DNA of 64,000 bases from Myxococcales bacterium (GCA_003151595.1 PLXW01000030.1:26987-90986); one strand, 5' to 3'. Counted from the first letter of the stretch, positions 43,589 through 53,239 are shown. Numbers and translations: made by a program. The notes: a model not told the origin generated them from the letters alone.

Positions 43589-44242
43589 TCAGTCCCTGAG
43601 CGGGTCGTCGCCGCCGCGCGCGCCTTCGGGGATCGGGATCGGGATCCGCCGCGCGTCGAGCCAGAGGCCGTCGATGTCGTAGAGGCTCCGCGCGTCGTCC
43701 TGGAAGACGTGAACGACGACGTCGCCGTAGTCCATCAGGATCCAGGTCGCGTGGTTCTGCCCCTCGACCGAAAGCGGACGCTTGTTCTTCTTTCGAAGCG
43801 CCTCTTCGATCCCTTGCGCCAGCGCGGCCACTTGCCGATCGCTCCGCCCGGTCATCAGGACGAGGAAGTCCGCGTAGTCGACCTTGCCGGCCACATCGAG
43901 GATCTCGAGGCCGACGGCCTTCTTCTCGATGCCCGCGACCGCGATGGCGAGCGCGATGGCGCGCGACTCGTCGCTGGCGACCGACGAGCTTCCGGTCGGC
44001 TGCTGCGGCGGGCGCGCCTTCTTGGTGCGCGGACCTTGGGTGTGCGAGATCGCGACGCTCGGGACCGCGGGGCGCCGTGCTTCGGGGCGCTTCGCTTCTA
44101 CGCGCTTCGCGGGAGCGGGCTTCGGGCGCTTGGCGCGCGGCGCGAAACCGCCGTCGTGCGACGAGTGAATGCGCGGTCGGCGCTTGTCACTGTCCGAGCC
44201 GCTCTTCTCACCACCACCACCACCACGCTTCGTCGTCGCCAA
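43589..44242 (-). CDS. rsfS: Ribosome silencing factor RsfS with long basic N-terminal extension
   Basis: The last 115 residues are a standard RsfS domain: KKAVGLEILDVAGKVDYADFLVLMTGRSDRQVAAL, then NHATWILMDYGDVVVHVFQDDARSLYDIDGLW. RsfS binds ribosomal protein uL14 and blocks subunit joining under starvation. Upstream are about 95 residues dominated by Lys, Arg, Pro, Ala and a Gly run, absent from typical members. The start was set at TTG 44242 because AGGAG lies about 12 nt upstream and no ATG is in frame; a later start within the extension is possible. The proA gene lies 80 bp upstream on the same strand, a common partner. Confidence 0.88.
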   Translation of the reverse strand: MATTKRGGGGGEKSGSDSDKRRPRIHSSHDGGFAPRAKRPKPAPAKRVEAKRPEARRPAVPSVAISHTQGPRTKKARPPQQPTGSSSVASDESRAIALAIAVAGIEKKAVGLEILDVAGKVDYADFLVLMTGRSDRQVAALAQGIEEALRKKNKRPLSVEGQNHATWILMDYGDVVVHVFQDDARSLYDIDGLWLDARRIPIPIPEGARGGDDPLRD

Positions 44243-44322
44243 TCGATTCCGTCTCCTCTTGTGTTGCTCGCCGTCCGCCGCCGCCGCGTGCGAACGAGCA
44301 TGTTCGCGATCGCTCACCCGCG

Positions 44323-45576
44323 TCAACCGCGGGATTGCCCGTCCCCGTCGATCACCCATTTCATCGTCGTCAGCGACTCGAGCCCCATGGGCCCGCGCCA
44401 GTGGAGGCGGCTCGTCGCGATCCCGATCTCGGCGCCGAGGCCGAGCTCGCCGCCGTCGTGGAAGCGCGTCGAGGCGTTCACCACGACACACGCCGCATCG
44501 ACCTCGCGCCGCCATCGCTCGGCGCGCGCCGTGTCGCGCGTGCAGATCGCTTCCGTGTGCCCCGAGCCGTAACGCGCGACGTGCGCCAGCGCGCCGTCGA
44601 GCCCATCGACCACGCGCACGGCCAGGACCGGCGCGAGGAACTCGTGCCCCCAGTCGTCGTCGGTGGCGACCAACGCCCGCGGGACGAGCGCGCGCGTGCG
44701 ATCGCATCCGCGAAGCTCGCAGCCCAGGGCCAGGAGCTCCGCCGCGATCGGCGGCAAGAGGCGCGCGGCGTCGCTCGCATCCACGAGCAGACATTCGAGC
44801 GCGTTGCACACGCCCGTGCGCGACATCTTCGAATCGAGCGTGAGGCGCTTCGCGGTCTCGAGGTCGGCGCCCGCGTCGAGGAAGAGGTGGCAAACGCCCA
44901 TGTAGTGCTGCACGACCGGGACGCGCGCGTTCTCGGTGACGAATCGGATGAGCGCCTCGCCGCCGCGCGGGATGGCGAGGTCGATCGCCTGGCATTGAAC
45001 GAGCGCGCGCACGCCGTCGCGATCCGTGAACGGAACGATCTGGACGGCGTCCCGCGGAAGCCCCGACGACGCGAGCGCGCGCGCGATCACCTCGGCCAGC
45101 GCCCCGTTCGACTCGCGCGCCTCCGAGCCGCCGCGAAGGACCACCGCGTTCCCCGCTTTCAAGGTGAGCGCGCTCGCTTCGATCGTCACGTTGGGGCGCG
45201 CTTCGTAGATCATGGCGATGACGCCGATCGGCACGCGCACGCGCGTCACGTGAATCCCGCTCGGCGGCTCGGTGCGGGCGATCACCTCGCCCACCGGATC
45301 GGGCAACGCGGCGATCGACTCCACGCTGGCGGCCATCGCCTCGACGCGCGCGTCGTCCAGCGCGAGGCGATCGAGCATCGCGCCGCTCGTCCCCGCGGCC
45401 CGCGCCGCCTTCAGGTCACGCGCGTTCGCGGCGAGCACCGCGGCGCGCGAGGCCCGCAGCTCGCGCGCGATCGCCCGGAGGCCCGCGTCTTTCGAGGCCC
45501 GATTCCTAGGCCCGAGGGCCCGAGCCGCTTCCTTTGCGCGCGCGCCGATGGCGGCGATTTCCCTGTCCACTTCCAC
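44323..45576 (-). CDS. proA: Gamma-glutamyl phosphate reductase
   Basis: A 417-residue aldehyde-dehydrogenase-fold enzyme, the exact usual length, reducing gamma-glutamyl phosphate to glutamate-5-semialdehyde in proline synthesis. Signatures are IGVIAMIYEARPNVTIEASALTLKAGNAVVLRGG, the catalytic Cys in SRTGVCNALECLLV, and LGAEIGIATSRLHWRGPMGLESLTT. GTG 45576 (VEVDREIAAI) was chosen for family length; GTG 45570 is an alternative. The open frame runs further upstream over the divergent gene start, which is not credible coding. proB is not in the window. Confidence 0.95.
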   Translation of the reverse strand: MEVDREIAAIGARAKEAARALGPRNRASKDAGLRAIARELRASRAAVLAANARDLKAARAAGTSGAMLDRLALDDARVEAMAASVESIAALPDPVGEVIARTEPPSGIHVTRVRVPIGVIAMIYEARPNVTIEASALTLKAGNAVVLRGGSEARESNGALAEVIARALASSGLPRDAVQIVPFTDRDGVRALVQCQAIDLAIPRGGEALIRFVTENARVPVVQHYMGVCHLFLDAGADLETAKRLTLDSKMSRTGVCNALECLLVDASDAARLLPPIAAELLALGCELRGCDRTRALVPRALVATDDDWGHEFLAPVLAVRVVDGLDGALAHVARYGSGHTEAICTRDTARAERWRREVDAACVVVNASTRFHDGGELGLGAEIGIATSRLHWRGPMGLESLTTMKWVIDGDGQSRG

Positions 45577-45662
45577 GCGCGAGTCCTTACTCCGAAGCCG
45601 CAGTCCATGCCACACACCGTGGAATCGCCCGGCGCGCCCCCCTTCGGCTATCCTCCGCGCCA

Positions 45663-46502
45663 ATGTCTCTTTCGTGGCGGACCAGCGTCTCGGGCGCTCT
45701 CTCGCGGCTCGCGCTCGTCGCAGCCGCCGCAGCGCTCACGCCGTCGCTCGCCTACGCCGACGGCCCCTCGAAAACGAGCCCCGAGGCGGCCGCGGCCGCG
45801 AAGCAACACTTCGCCCACGCACGCGAGCTCTACCAACAAGGGGCGTACCGCGAAGCCATCGGCGAGCTCGACGCGGCGCTGGCGCTCGATCCCAGCGCGA
45901 AGGATCTCGTCTTCAACCTCGGCGTCGTGCACGAGAAGCTCGGCGACATCGAAGACGCCCTCAAGTACTTCCAGCAGTACGAGACGATGGACCTCGACAC
46001 GCAGGAGCGCGCGAAGGCCGACGCTTACGTGAAGCGCCTCCAGGGCGCGCGCCACGAGGTCGAGAAGCCGCCGGAGACCGTCGTGGTGGCTCCCGCTCCC
46101 GCGCCCGCACCACCCCCTCCGCCGCAGCACGGGCGCATCGACGCCTTCACGATCACCGCGGCCTCCCTGGCCGTCGCCGGCTACGGGGTCGGCGTCTTCT
46201 TCGGGCTGCGGGCGCTGTCGGAGCGGCCGAAGGCGGGCTTCGTGACCGGGCGCGACGGGTCGTACGACCAGCTCCAGTTCGACGCGAACCGTGCGCACCA
46301 CGCGGCCGTCATCTCGGATGTCGCCTTCGTCGCGGGCGTCGCCGCGACCGGTGTCGCTGCGTATCTTTACTTCGGGCGGACGAGACCCTCGCCCAGCGAC
46401 GGGCGTGACCACGGAAAGACGGGCGAGAGCGAAGCCCCGGTCGTAGTCTACGGCACGGCAATTCCCGGGGGCGGGGCCCTCTTCCTTGGCGCGCGATTCT
46501 GA
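45663..46502 (+). CDS. Exported TPR protein with C-terminal membrane segments
   Basis: A 279-residue protein with a signal peptide (LVAAAAALTPSLAYA). Residues 45-125 are two or three TPR repeats (HARELYQQGAYREAIGELDAALALDPSAKDLVFNLGVVHEKLGDIEDALKYF). A Pro/Ala hinge follows, then two hydrophobic helices (ITAASLAVAGYGVGVFFG and VAFVAGVAATGVAAYLYF) before a short C-terminus. The same plan (TPR, Pro-rich, two helices) is seen in the TPR/PEGA protein at 52079-53143. The function is unknown. The next gene begins 13 bp downstream. Confidence 0.8.
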   Translation: MSLSWRTSVSGALSRLALVAAAAALTPSLAYADGPSKTSPEAAAAAKQHFAHARELYQQGAYREAIGELDAALALDPSAKDLVFNLGVVHEKLGDIEDALKYFQQYETMDLDTQERAKADAYVKRLQGARHEVEKPPETVVVAPAPAPAPPPPPQHGRIDAFTITAASLAVAGYGVGVFFGLRALSERPKAGFVTGRDGSYDQLQFDANRAHHAAVISDVAFVAGVAATGVAAYLYFGRTRPSPSDGRDHGKTGESEAPVVVYGTAIPGGGALFLGARF

Positions 46503-46515
46503 AGCAGCACACACG

Positions 46516-47922
46516 ATGAAGCTCTCTCGCCTCGGTACATGTCTCGCGCTCGCCGCCATCGCGCTCGTCGCGGCGGCGGCCGGCGGCGGCTGCGAAGCGA
46601 TCGTGTCGAACGACGTGCCTGCGTACACGTGCTCGATGGTGCAGTTCCTCAACCCTGGCAACGGCTCCTGCCCTCAGGGGATGTTCTGCGAAGGAGCCGG
46701 GTGCGTCGCGTGCAGCCCCAAGGGCGACGACCCGTGCGACGGCTACGACAACGACTGCGACGGCGTCATCGACAACGGGCCGAAGAGCGATCACGACGGC
46801 GACGGCTACACGTACTGCGGCAAGGTCGACCCCACGACCGGCGCGCCCGTCGATATCGACTGCAACGACGACGACAAGACGATCTCGCCGGCCGGCAAAG
46901 AGGTCTGCAACGGCAAAGACGACAACTGCGACGGCATCATCGACAACGCGAACCTCGTCTGCGCCGCGGGCAAGACGTGCGTCCCGTCGACCGGCGCGTG
47001 CATCTCGAACGCGCAGACGTGCAGCCCGACGAACTGCCCCGCGCCGAAGAAGTGCGACCCGCAGACGCAGCAGTGCGTCCTCCCGAGCTCGCAGGACGCA
47101 GGCACCACGGGGTGCACGAGCAACGAGCAGTGCACGACCGGGATCTGCGCGACCTCCACCGAGCTCCCCGGCCAGCAACCCGTCTGCACGCAGCCTTGCT
47201 GCGTCTCGAACGACTGCCCGACCGGGTACGTCTGCTACGGCGCGGGGACCGGCGGGAACTACTGCGTCGCGCCCGCGTCCGCGAGCCGCACCGCGCTCGG
47301 CGAGAACGCCGCCGGCCAGGCGTGCAGCGGCAACGGCGACTGCCGCTCCGGCGTGTGCACCGCGAACAAGTGCGAAGACACGTGCTGCAACGCCTCGAAC
47401 TGCACGAACGGCACGAGCTGCGCGGTCACGGCGTTCCAGGGCAACACGACGTTCGCCTGCGTTCCGCCCCCCGGCAACACGGCGGCGAACCACACGTGCA
47501 ACTCCAACTCCGATTGCGCGTCGGGTTACTGCCAGAGCTACACGACCGGGTTCGGGAGCACCGTCAGCCTCTGTATCCCTTCGTGCTGCAGCTCCAACGA
47601 CTGCGGCACGTACGGCCTGAATCAGTTCCTCTGTTACGACGACTACATCCCGCCGGCGCTGAGCGGCCCGGGCCCGGTCGTGCCGGTCTGTGACTATCCG
47701 CAGCCGAGCTCGGGACCGTCGAAGGGCGCCGGGGGGAGCAACGTCGGCGACGCCTGCACGAGGAACACCGACTGCTACAGCAACCGCTGCCTGATCTTCA
47801 GCACGGGGCACTTCTGCAGCGACGTGTGCTGCGTCGATGCCAACTGCGGCGGCGGCTACGTCTGCCGGCCGACGCCCGACGGGCCCGGCACGTTCCTGCG
47901 CTGCGTTCCTCCCGGTGGTTGA
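46516..47922 (+). CDS. Cysteine-rich lipoprotein with MopE-type metal-binding motif
   Basis: A 468-residue protein. The leader ends in AAAGGGCEA (lipobox, Cys at about 22). Residues 70-140 contain the repeated D-x-x-D-N-D-C-D-G-x-I-D-N pattern (CDGYDNDCDGVIDN, DHDGDGY, CNDDDKTISPAGKEVCNGKDDNCDGIIDN), which defines the MopE/Cu-binding-type putative metal motif. The rest has many closely spaced cysteines in repeated blocks (CCVSNDCPTGYVC, CCNASNCTNGTSC, CCSSNDCGTYG, CCVDANCGGGYVC). It is probably surface-displayed and disulfide-stabilised. The start was placed at ATG 46516; an earlier in-frame ATG would hide the leader. Confidence 0.87.
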   Translation: MKLSRLGTCLALAAIALVAAAAGGGCEAIVSNDVPAYTCSMVQFLNPGNGSCPQGMFCEGAGCVACSPKGDDPCDGYDNDCDGVIDNGPKSDHDGDGYTYCGKVDPTTGAPVDIDCNDDDKTISPAGKEVCNGKDDNCDGIIDNANLVCAAGKTCVPSTGACISNAQTCSPTNCPAPKKCDPQTQQCVLPSSQDAGTTGCTSNEQCTTGICATSTELPGQQPVCTQPCCVSNDCPTGYVCYGAGTGGNYCVAPASASRTALGENAAGQACSGNGDCRSGVCTANKCEDTCCNASNCTNGTSCAVTAFQGNTTFACVPPPGNTAANHTCNSNSDCASGYCQSYTTGFGSTVSLCIPSCCSSNDCGTYGLNQFLCYDDYIPPALSGPGPVVPVCDYPQPSSGPSKGAGGSNVGDACTRNTDCYSNRCLIFSTGHFCSDVCCVDANCGGGYVCRPTPDGPGTFLRCVPPGG

Positions 47923-47925
47923 GCG

Positions 47926-49278
47926 GTGACCGATCGCGCGACCACCGAAAGCAAGGGGCGCTACCGCGCCGTCTTCCGCTGCTTCAACGGCTGCGCGGGT
48001 GACCACGCGCTGACGACGCCGATCTACCGCTGCCCCACGTGCGACGGACTGCTCGTCGTGGCGCACGACATGAACGCGCTCGGCGATCGCACGGCCGCCG
48101 AGTGGAAGAAGCTCTTCGACGATCGCTACATGCGGACGACGTGGCCGTACGGCTCGGGCGTGTGGGGGAAGCGCGAATGGATCGCCCCCGAGGTCGGCGA
48201 CGACGCGATCGTCTCGACGAGCGAAGGGGGCTCGAACCTGTTCTGGGCCGAGCGCCTCGGGCGCGAAGTCGGAATGCGTGACCTCTGGATCAAGCAGTGC
48301 GGCAACGCGCACTCGGGGTCGTTCAAGGACCTCGGCATGACGGTGCTGGTGAGCGTCGTGCGGCAAGGGATGGCGCTGGGGACGATCAAGTCGCGCGTGA
48401 TCGCCTGCGCGAGCACGGGCGACACGTCGGCGTCGCTGGCGGCGTATGGCGCGACGGCGGGGTTGCCGGTGGCGGTGCTCCTGCCGCGCGGGCTCGTGTC
48501 GCTGGCGCAGCTCGTTCAGCCTCTGGCCCACGGCGCGACGGTGCTCGCGCTCGAGACCGACTTCGACGGCTGCATGGCGATCGTGAAAGAGCTCGCGAAG
48601 CGCGACCTCGTGTACCTCGCCAACTCGATGAACCCGCTCCGCATCGAGGGGCAGAAGACGGTCGCCATCGAGATCGTCCAGCAGTTCGACTGGGAGGTCC
48701 CCGACTGGGTCGTGCTCCCCAGCGGCAACCTCGGTAACGCCGCCGCGCTCTACGCGGGGTTCCGCATGATGAAGGAGCTCGGGCTCGTCACGAAGATGCC
48801 GCGGCTCTGCGTGGCGCAAGCCGCCAACGCCAACCCGATGTATCGCGCGTTCGTCGCCGGCAAGGAGACGGTCGACCCGATCGTCGCCGCGAAGAGCCAC
48901 GCCAGCGCGATCCAGATCGGCAACCCGGTGAGCGCGCCGCGCGCGATGGCGGCGCTGAAGGCCATGAACGGCGTCGTCGAGCAGGCGACCGAAGACGAGC
49001 TGGCCGACGCCTGCGCGCGAGCCGATCGCACCGGGCTCTTCACGTGCCCGCACACCGGCGTCGCGCTGGCCTGCCTCTTCAAGCTGCGCGAGCGCGGCGT
49101 CATCGGCGCGGACGATCGCGTCGTCGTCATCTCCACCGCGAACGCGCTGAAGTTCACCGAGTTCAAGCTCGGCTACCACGAGCGCACGCTGGCGAACGTC
49201 GACTCGCGCCGCGCAGGGACGCCGATCGTGTTGCCGCCGGACGTGGAGAAAGTCGCCAGCGCGATCGCGGCGCTCTAG
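47926..49278 (+). CDS. thrC: Threonine synthase
   Basis: A 450-residue PLP enzyme converting O-phosphohomoserine to threonine. The Schiff-base lysine is in [11 protein letters not shown] (Lys134), the phosphate-binding loop in [15 protein letters not shown], and the C-terminal serine/glycine loop in [15 protein letters not shown]. The N-terminus has a four-cysteine cluster (Cys19, Cys23, Cys36, Cys39) resembling a zinc ribbon, seen in class II-like threonine synthases of some phyla. The start is GTG 47926, 3 bp after the lipoprotein stop. A related enzyme such as cysteate or cystathionine synthase is less likely. Confidence 0.9.
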   Translation: MTDRATTESKGRYRAVFRCFNGCAGDHALTTPIYRCPTCDGLLVVAHDMNALGDRTAAEWKKLFDDRYMRTTWPYGSGVWGKREWIAPEVGDDAIVSTSEGGSNLFWAERLGREVGMRDLWIKQCGNAHSGSFKDLGMTVLVSVVRQGMALGTIKSRVIACASTGDTSASLAAYGATAGLPVAVLLPRGLVSLAQLVQPLAHGATVLALETDFDGCMAIVKELAKRDLVYLANSMNPLRIEGQKTVAIEIVQQFDWEVPDWVVLPSGNLGNAAALYAGFRMMKELGLVTKMPRLCVAQAANANPMYRAFVAGKETVDPIVAAKSHASAIQIGNPVSAPRAMAALKAMNGVVEQATEDELADACARADRTGLFTCPHTGVALACLFKLRERGVIGADDRVVVISTANALKFTEFKLGYHERTLANVDSRRAGTPIVLPPDVEKVASAIAAL

Positions 49279-49304
49279 GTCGCCGTCACGCGCGCGCTGC
49301 GCCC

Positions 49305-49736
49305 TTAGTCCGCCCCGCCGCCGTCGTCGCCGGTATCGGGCCCGTTCGAGTCGGGTTGATTCACGTCGCTCGTATCGGGCGCATTCGAGTCGCTCGCGTC
49401 CGGCTGGTTCGCGTCGCCGCTGTCCGCCACGTTGGCGTCGCCGTCGGGCGCGTTCGCATCGAGACCGCCGTCCACTTGCGACGAGTCGCCCCCTTCGTTC
49501 GCGCTCGCCTCGGACGGCGGCGTGTTCGCATCGACGCCCGGCGATGCGTCCGACCCGGGGTACTGCGCGTCGTAAAGCGCCGCGTCTTCGAACGTGTCGC
49601 CGCCGGCGTCGATCTTGGTGCGATCGAAGTCCGCGATGATCTCGCACCCCGACGCCGCAGCGGCCGCAGCGAGCGCGAGAGCGAGTGCCGAGGCGATCGA
49701 AGTCCGCGAGCGACGGGAGCGAATGGAGCGCTTCAT
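49305..49736 (-). CDS. Short lipoprotein with Asp/Asn/Ser-rich body
   Basis: A 143-residue protein. The leader ends in a lipobox (AAAAAASGC), then CEIIADFDRTKIDAG, which matches the N-terminus of the next upstream protein (CELIADFDRSKIDGG). The remaining 100 residues are almost only Asp, Asn, Ser, Gly, Ala and Pro with no folded domain. It looks like a paralogue that kept only the anchor and spacer. It lies 22 bp downstream of that gene on the same strand. Confidence 0.8.
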   Translation of the reverse strand: MKRSIRSRRSRTSIASALALALAAAAAASGCEIIADFDRTKIDAGGDTFEDAALYDAQYPGSDASPGVDANTPPSEASANEGGDSSQVDGGLDANAPDGDANVADSGDANQPDASDSNAPDTSDVNQPDSNGPDTGDDGGGAD

Positions 49737-49758
49737 GCGGCGCTCAACCTAGCACGAG

Positions 49759-52059
49759 TCAGTTGTACGGCAGCGACTGGGTCGCGGTTCCGCCCGGTCC
49801 GGTCACGACCAGCGTGATCGTGTCGCCGCACGTCGCCGTCGGGGTGGTGAAGCTCGCGGCCGTGTCGTTCCCGTTCGGAGACTCGGTGAGCTCGGAGTTC
49901 TTCGTGGCGCCGGTGAAGTCCTGAAGGACCGCCGTGAGGCCGTTGGTCGACGTCCAGGTGAACGTGTCGGTCGCCGGCGGGTCGGCGCACGTGGCCGAGG
50001 CCGTGAACGTCTGGATCGTCGGCGCGTTGAACGTCACAGAGGCGTTCATCGTGGTGAGCTGCCCGTCCGCGCCGTTCGCGGTGAGCGTGTACGTCGTGTT
50101 CACCGTGGGGCTGACGATCTGGTTGCCGGTGCAGGCCACGCTCTGCGGGCCCGAGCCGTCGCTGAGCGTGCAGCTCGTTCCGTTCACCACGGTCCACGCG
50201 AGCGTCGAAGACCCGCCGACGTCGATCTTCGTGGGCGTCGCGCTGAACGACGTGATCGAAGTATCGACGCACGCGTTGGTCGGGACGTCGCACTTGCACG
50301 AGCCCGTCGCGCACACGCTGCACTCGCTGTTTTGGGTGCATCCACACGCGCTGCCGACGCACGCGGTCCCCACGGCCGATGCCGTGCAGTCGGCGCACGC
50401 AGTTCCTGGCTTGCCGCACGACGCGGGGTCGGCCGTTCCTGCGACGCACGTGTGAGCGCTGTCGCAGCACCCGCCGTTGCACACGGGGTTCGTCGAACAG
50501 TCCGACGAGCACTTGCCGTTCTCGCACGCCTCGTTCGCCCCGCACTCGCTCGAGTTGCTGCAGCCGCACGCGCTCGCGACGCAGACGTGGCCGTTCGCGG
50601 CACCGGTACAGTCCGAGCACGCGCCCCCGGCGGCGCCGCACGACGCCGCCTGGGTGTCGTCTGCGGCGCACGTTCCGAGGTTGCAACATGTGCCGTTGCA
50701 CACGTCGGTCCCGGAGCACGTCGTCGTGCACGTGTTCTTCGTGGCGTCGTTGTTCGTGTCGCACGCCTTGCCGCTCGGGCACTGCGTGCTGTTGGTGCAG
50801 CCGCAGGTGCCGCCGCCGGTGACCACGAGGCACGAGCTGCCGGTCGGGCCGCACGTATCGCACGAGCCACCGCCGGTGCCGCACGCCAGGGCCGACGTTC
50901 CGCCGACGCACGTCTTGGTGCTGTCGCAGCAGCCGGTGTTGCACGGATCGGTCGCGCACGACGTCGTGCACTTCCCTCCCGTGCAGGCGTTGTTCGCGGG
51001 GCAGTCGTTCGCCGTGACGCACCCGCAGGCCGTGCCGCTGCACACGTGACCGTTGGTGCTAGTCGAGCAGTCGAGGCACAAGGCTCCCGCCGCGCCGCAC
51101 GCGCCCGGCGTTCCACCGCCGCACGTGCCCGTCGAGCTTCCGTTCGGGATGTTGCAGCACGACCCGGTGCACGCCTGGCTCGCGGAGCACGCCGTCGTGC
51201 ACTGACGAGGAGTCCCCGTCGCGCTGCACGACGCGCCGGCGTCGCCTGACGCCGTGCAATCGCCAGGGCCCGCGCACCCGCACGCGCCGCCGTTCGTGAT
51301 CACGACGCACTTGGTGCCGACGCTGTCGCCCGCGCACGTTCCGCACGTCGTGCCCGAAGCGCCGCACGCATCGTCCGCCGTGCCTGTCACACACGTTCCG
51401 CCCGAGCCGCAGCAGCCGCCGTGGCACGCTTCGCTTCCGGAGCACGCGGTCGTGCACACGTGCGAGGCGCTGCACGCTTCGCCGACGGCGCAGTCGTCGG
51501 CGTTGTTGCAGCCGCAGGCGCCTGCGACACACGTCGTTCCCGCGTCCGCCGCCGTGCAGCTCGCGCACACCGTGCCGCCGGCGCCGCAGGCCGTCGGTGA
51601 CTCGGTCTGCTGACAGGTCGTGCCGCTGCAGCACGTCCCGTTGCACGGCTGGCTCGCGGTGCACGCTGTCGTGCACAGGTGCGAGGTCAGGTTGCACGCT
51701 TCGCCGACGGGGCAGCCGCTCGCCCCCGTGCAGCCGGCGTCGGCCGCGTCGGGACCCGAGTCGGCGATCGCGCCGTCGTTCGCGTCGGTGCCGGTGTCGT
51801 TGCCGGTGTCGTTCGCAGAGTCCTCGGCGGCGTCTTCTCCGCCGTCGGGCGGGAGCGAAGTGTCGCTACCGGCGTCGGCGGGGGGGGCGGAGTCAGTCTC
51901 GGGCGTGCCGCTGTCCGGAGCCTCGCTGTCTGCCACCTGGGTGGTGCCGCCGTCGATCTTCGATCGATCGAAGTCGGCGATCAGCTCGCAACCGGCGGTC
52001 GCCGAGCTGATGATCCCAAGAATCCCGACGAGCAGAAGCGCGCGATTCCGTAGCGTCAT
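49759..52059 (-). CDS. Large cysteine-rich repeat lipoprotein
   Basis: A 766-residue protein. The lipobox SSATAGC is followed by CELIADFDRSKIDGG and a 75-residue Asp/Ser-rich spacer. From about residue 110 there are six full repeats of 70-85 residues, each with an opening CGC[NST] (CGCNNADDC, CGCTNSTQC, CGCSNSSEC...), a middle CNG.CC (CNGTCC, CHGGCC, CNGGCC) and about a dozen cysteines, then a partial seventh. The last 170 residues are Ig-like (SFSATPTKIDVGGSSTLAWTV). The function is unknown; disulfide-rich repeats on a long stalk suit a cell-surface or matrix protein. Confidence 0.87.
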   Translation of the reverse strand: MTLRNRALLLVGILGIISSATAGCELIADFDRSKIDGGTTQVADSEAPDSGTPETDSAPPADAGSDTSLPPDGGEDAAEDSANDTGNDTGTDANDGAIADSGPDAADAGCTGASGCPVGEACNLTSHLCTTACTASQPCNGTCCSGTTCQQTESPTACGAGGTVCASCTAADAGTTCVAGACGCNNADDCAVGEACSASHVCTTACSGSEACHGGCCGSGGTCVTGTADDACGASGTTCGTCAGDSVGTKCVVITNGGACGCAGPGDCTASGDAGASCSATGTPRQCTTACSASQACTGSCCNIPNGSSTGTCGGGTPGACGAAGALCLDCSTSTNGHVCSGTACGCVTANDCPANNACTGGKCTTSCATDPCNTGCCDSTKTCVGGTSALACGTGGGSCDTCGPTGSSCLVVTGGGTCGCTNSTQCPSGKACDTNNDATKNTCTTTCSGTDVCNGTCCNLGTCAADDTQAASCGAAGGACSDCTGAANGHVCVASACGCSNSSECGANEACENGKCSSDCSTNPVCNGGCCDSAHTCVAGTADPASCGKPGTACADCTASAVGTACVGSACGCTQNSECSVCATGSCKCDVPTNACVDTSITSFSATPTKIDVGGSSTLAWTVVNGTSCTLSDGSGPQSVACTGNQIVSPTVNTTYTLTANGADGQLTTMNASVTFNAPTIQTFTASATCADPPATDTFTWTSTNGLTAVLQDFTGATKNSELTESPNGNDTAASFTTPTATCGDTITLVVTGPGGTATQSLPYN

Positions 52060-52078
52060 CGCTATCCTCCCGAGAAGG

Positions 52079-53143
52079 TCAGAACCGAATCAATGCACCG
52101 GCACCCGCACCGTGAGCCGTGACGATCGGCGCCGGCGTAATCGTGAACTTGTTCGCCGCTTCGTTCCGCTCGCGCGCGGCCTGTGCCGTGGCCGGCGGCG
52201 GCGTCTCGTCGTGCGAGAGGAAGAGAACGGCGCTCGTCACGCCGAGCGTGACCGCGACGCCGAACGCCATGTCGGCGATGAGCGCCTTGTTCTCGCCGTC
52301 GTCCGCCGTCGACTCGAGCGGCGTCTTGTCGAACTTGCTCTTGTCGCTGAGCGCCATGATTCCGAACGCCGTGCCGACGCCCGCCGCTGCAACGGCGAGC
52401 CCGCCGGTGATCCACGCCGGGAGCATGCTGTGCTGCGCGGGCGGAGGGGGCGTGGGCTCGGGCGGAGGCGCGGGAGCGGGCTCGGGAGTCACGACGGCCA
52501 CCGGAACCGGCAGCGGCGCAGCGGTCGTCGGGAGCGTGACCTTCACGTCCTGGCGCGAGGCGAACGTCACGTCGACGTCCTTGTCGACCGGGTCGTGACC
52601 CGGCGCCGTGAGATGGAGCGTGTGGTGCCCGGGCGCGACGTCGACGTCGGCCGGCGTCCCGTTCGCCTGGGGCTTGCCGTCGAGCGCGATCGCGGCGCCC
52701 GCGGGCTCGGAGGCGACGTGCACCTTGCCGGGGAGCTGCTTGATCGCCGCGACGCGCGCGCGAATCTCGTCCCCTTGCGCCGCCATCTTCGGCGGCACGT
52801 TGGCGAGGAAGCGCTCGTACATCGTGACGGCGTCCTGGAAGTGGCCGAGGTTGTCGTGGCAGAGGCCGATGTAGCGCGCGGTCTGCGGCGTCGCCTTGAT
52901 GTTGTCGGCCGCCTGGAATTCGACGAGCGCGCCGGCGTAGTCGCCCGCTTTGAATTTCGTGTCGCCGTCGCCGTAGTGCTTCTTCGCATCGGCGAGCTGC
53001 TTCTTGTCGAGCGCGTCACCGGTCGGCGCGGCGGCCGCAGCGGCGGCGGGCTTCGGCTTCGGTTTCTGCGCGTAGGCGCACGGCACGACGCTCGTGAGCA
53101 CGAGCGAGCTTGCGACGACTCCTGCGATCACCCTCGCGCGCAT
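52079..53143 (-). CDS. Exported TPR/PEGA-domain protein
   Basis: A 354-residue protein with signal peptide (VLTSVVPCAYA). Residues 50-140 are TPR helices (HYGDGDTKFKAGDYAGALVEFQAADNIKATPQTARYIGLCHDNLGHF). Residues 155-215 form a PEGA domain (VHVASEPAGAAIALDGKPQANGTPADVDVAPGHHTLHLTAPGHDP). A Pro-rich hinge and two hydrophobic helices (WITGGLAVAAAGVGTAFGIMAL, MAFGVAVTLGVTSAVLFL) end it. ATG 53143 was chosen for the leader, though its ribosome site is weak. A 13-bp triple repeat lies about 100 bp upstream. Confidence 0.85.
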   Translation of the reverse strand: MRARVIAGVVASSLVLTSVVPCAYAQKPKPKPAAAAAAAPTGDALDKKQLADAKKHYGDGDTKFKAGDYAGALVEFQAADNIKATPQTARYIGLCHDNLGHFQDAVTMYERFLANVPPKMAAQGDEIRARVAAIKQLPGKVHVASEPAGAAIALDGKPQANGTPADVDVAPGHHTLHLTAPGHDPVDKDVDVTFASRQDVKVTLPTTAAPLPVPVAVVTPEPAPAPPPEPTPPPPAQHSMLPAWITGGLAVAAAGVGTAFGIMALSDKSKFDKTPLESTADDGENKALIADMAFGVAVTLGVTSAVLFLSHDETPPPATAQAARERNEAANKFTITPAPIVTAHGAGAGALIRF

Positions 53144-53239
53144 GTCAGCATTCCGCGTCTTCAAGAGGCGCCTCCCTGATCCGGCTTGCGCGCTCGAACC
53201 GCGCGTCATCCCAGAGAGAAAGGTACAGGAGCGCGACGC

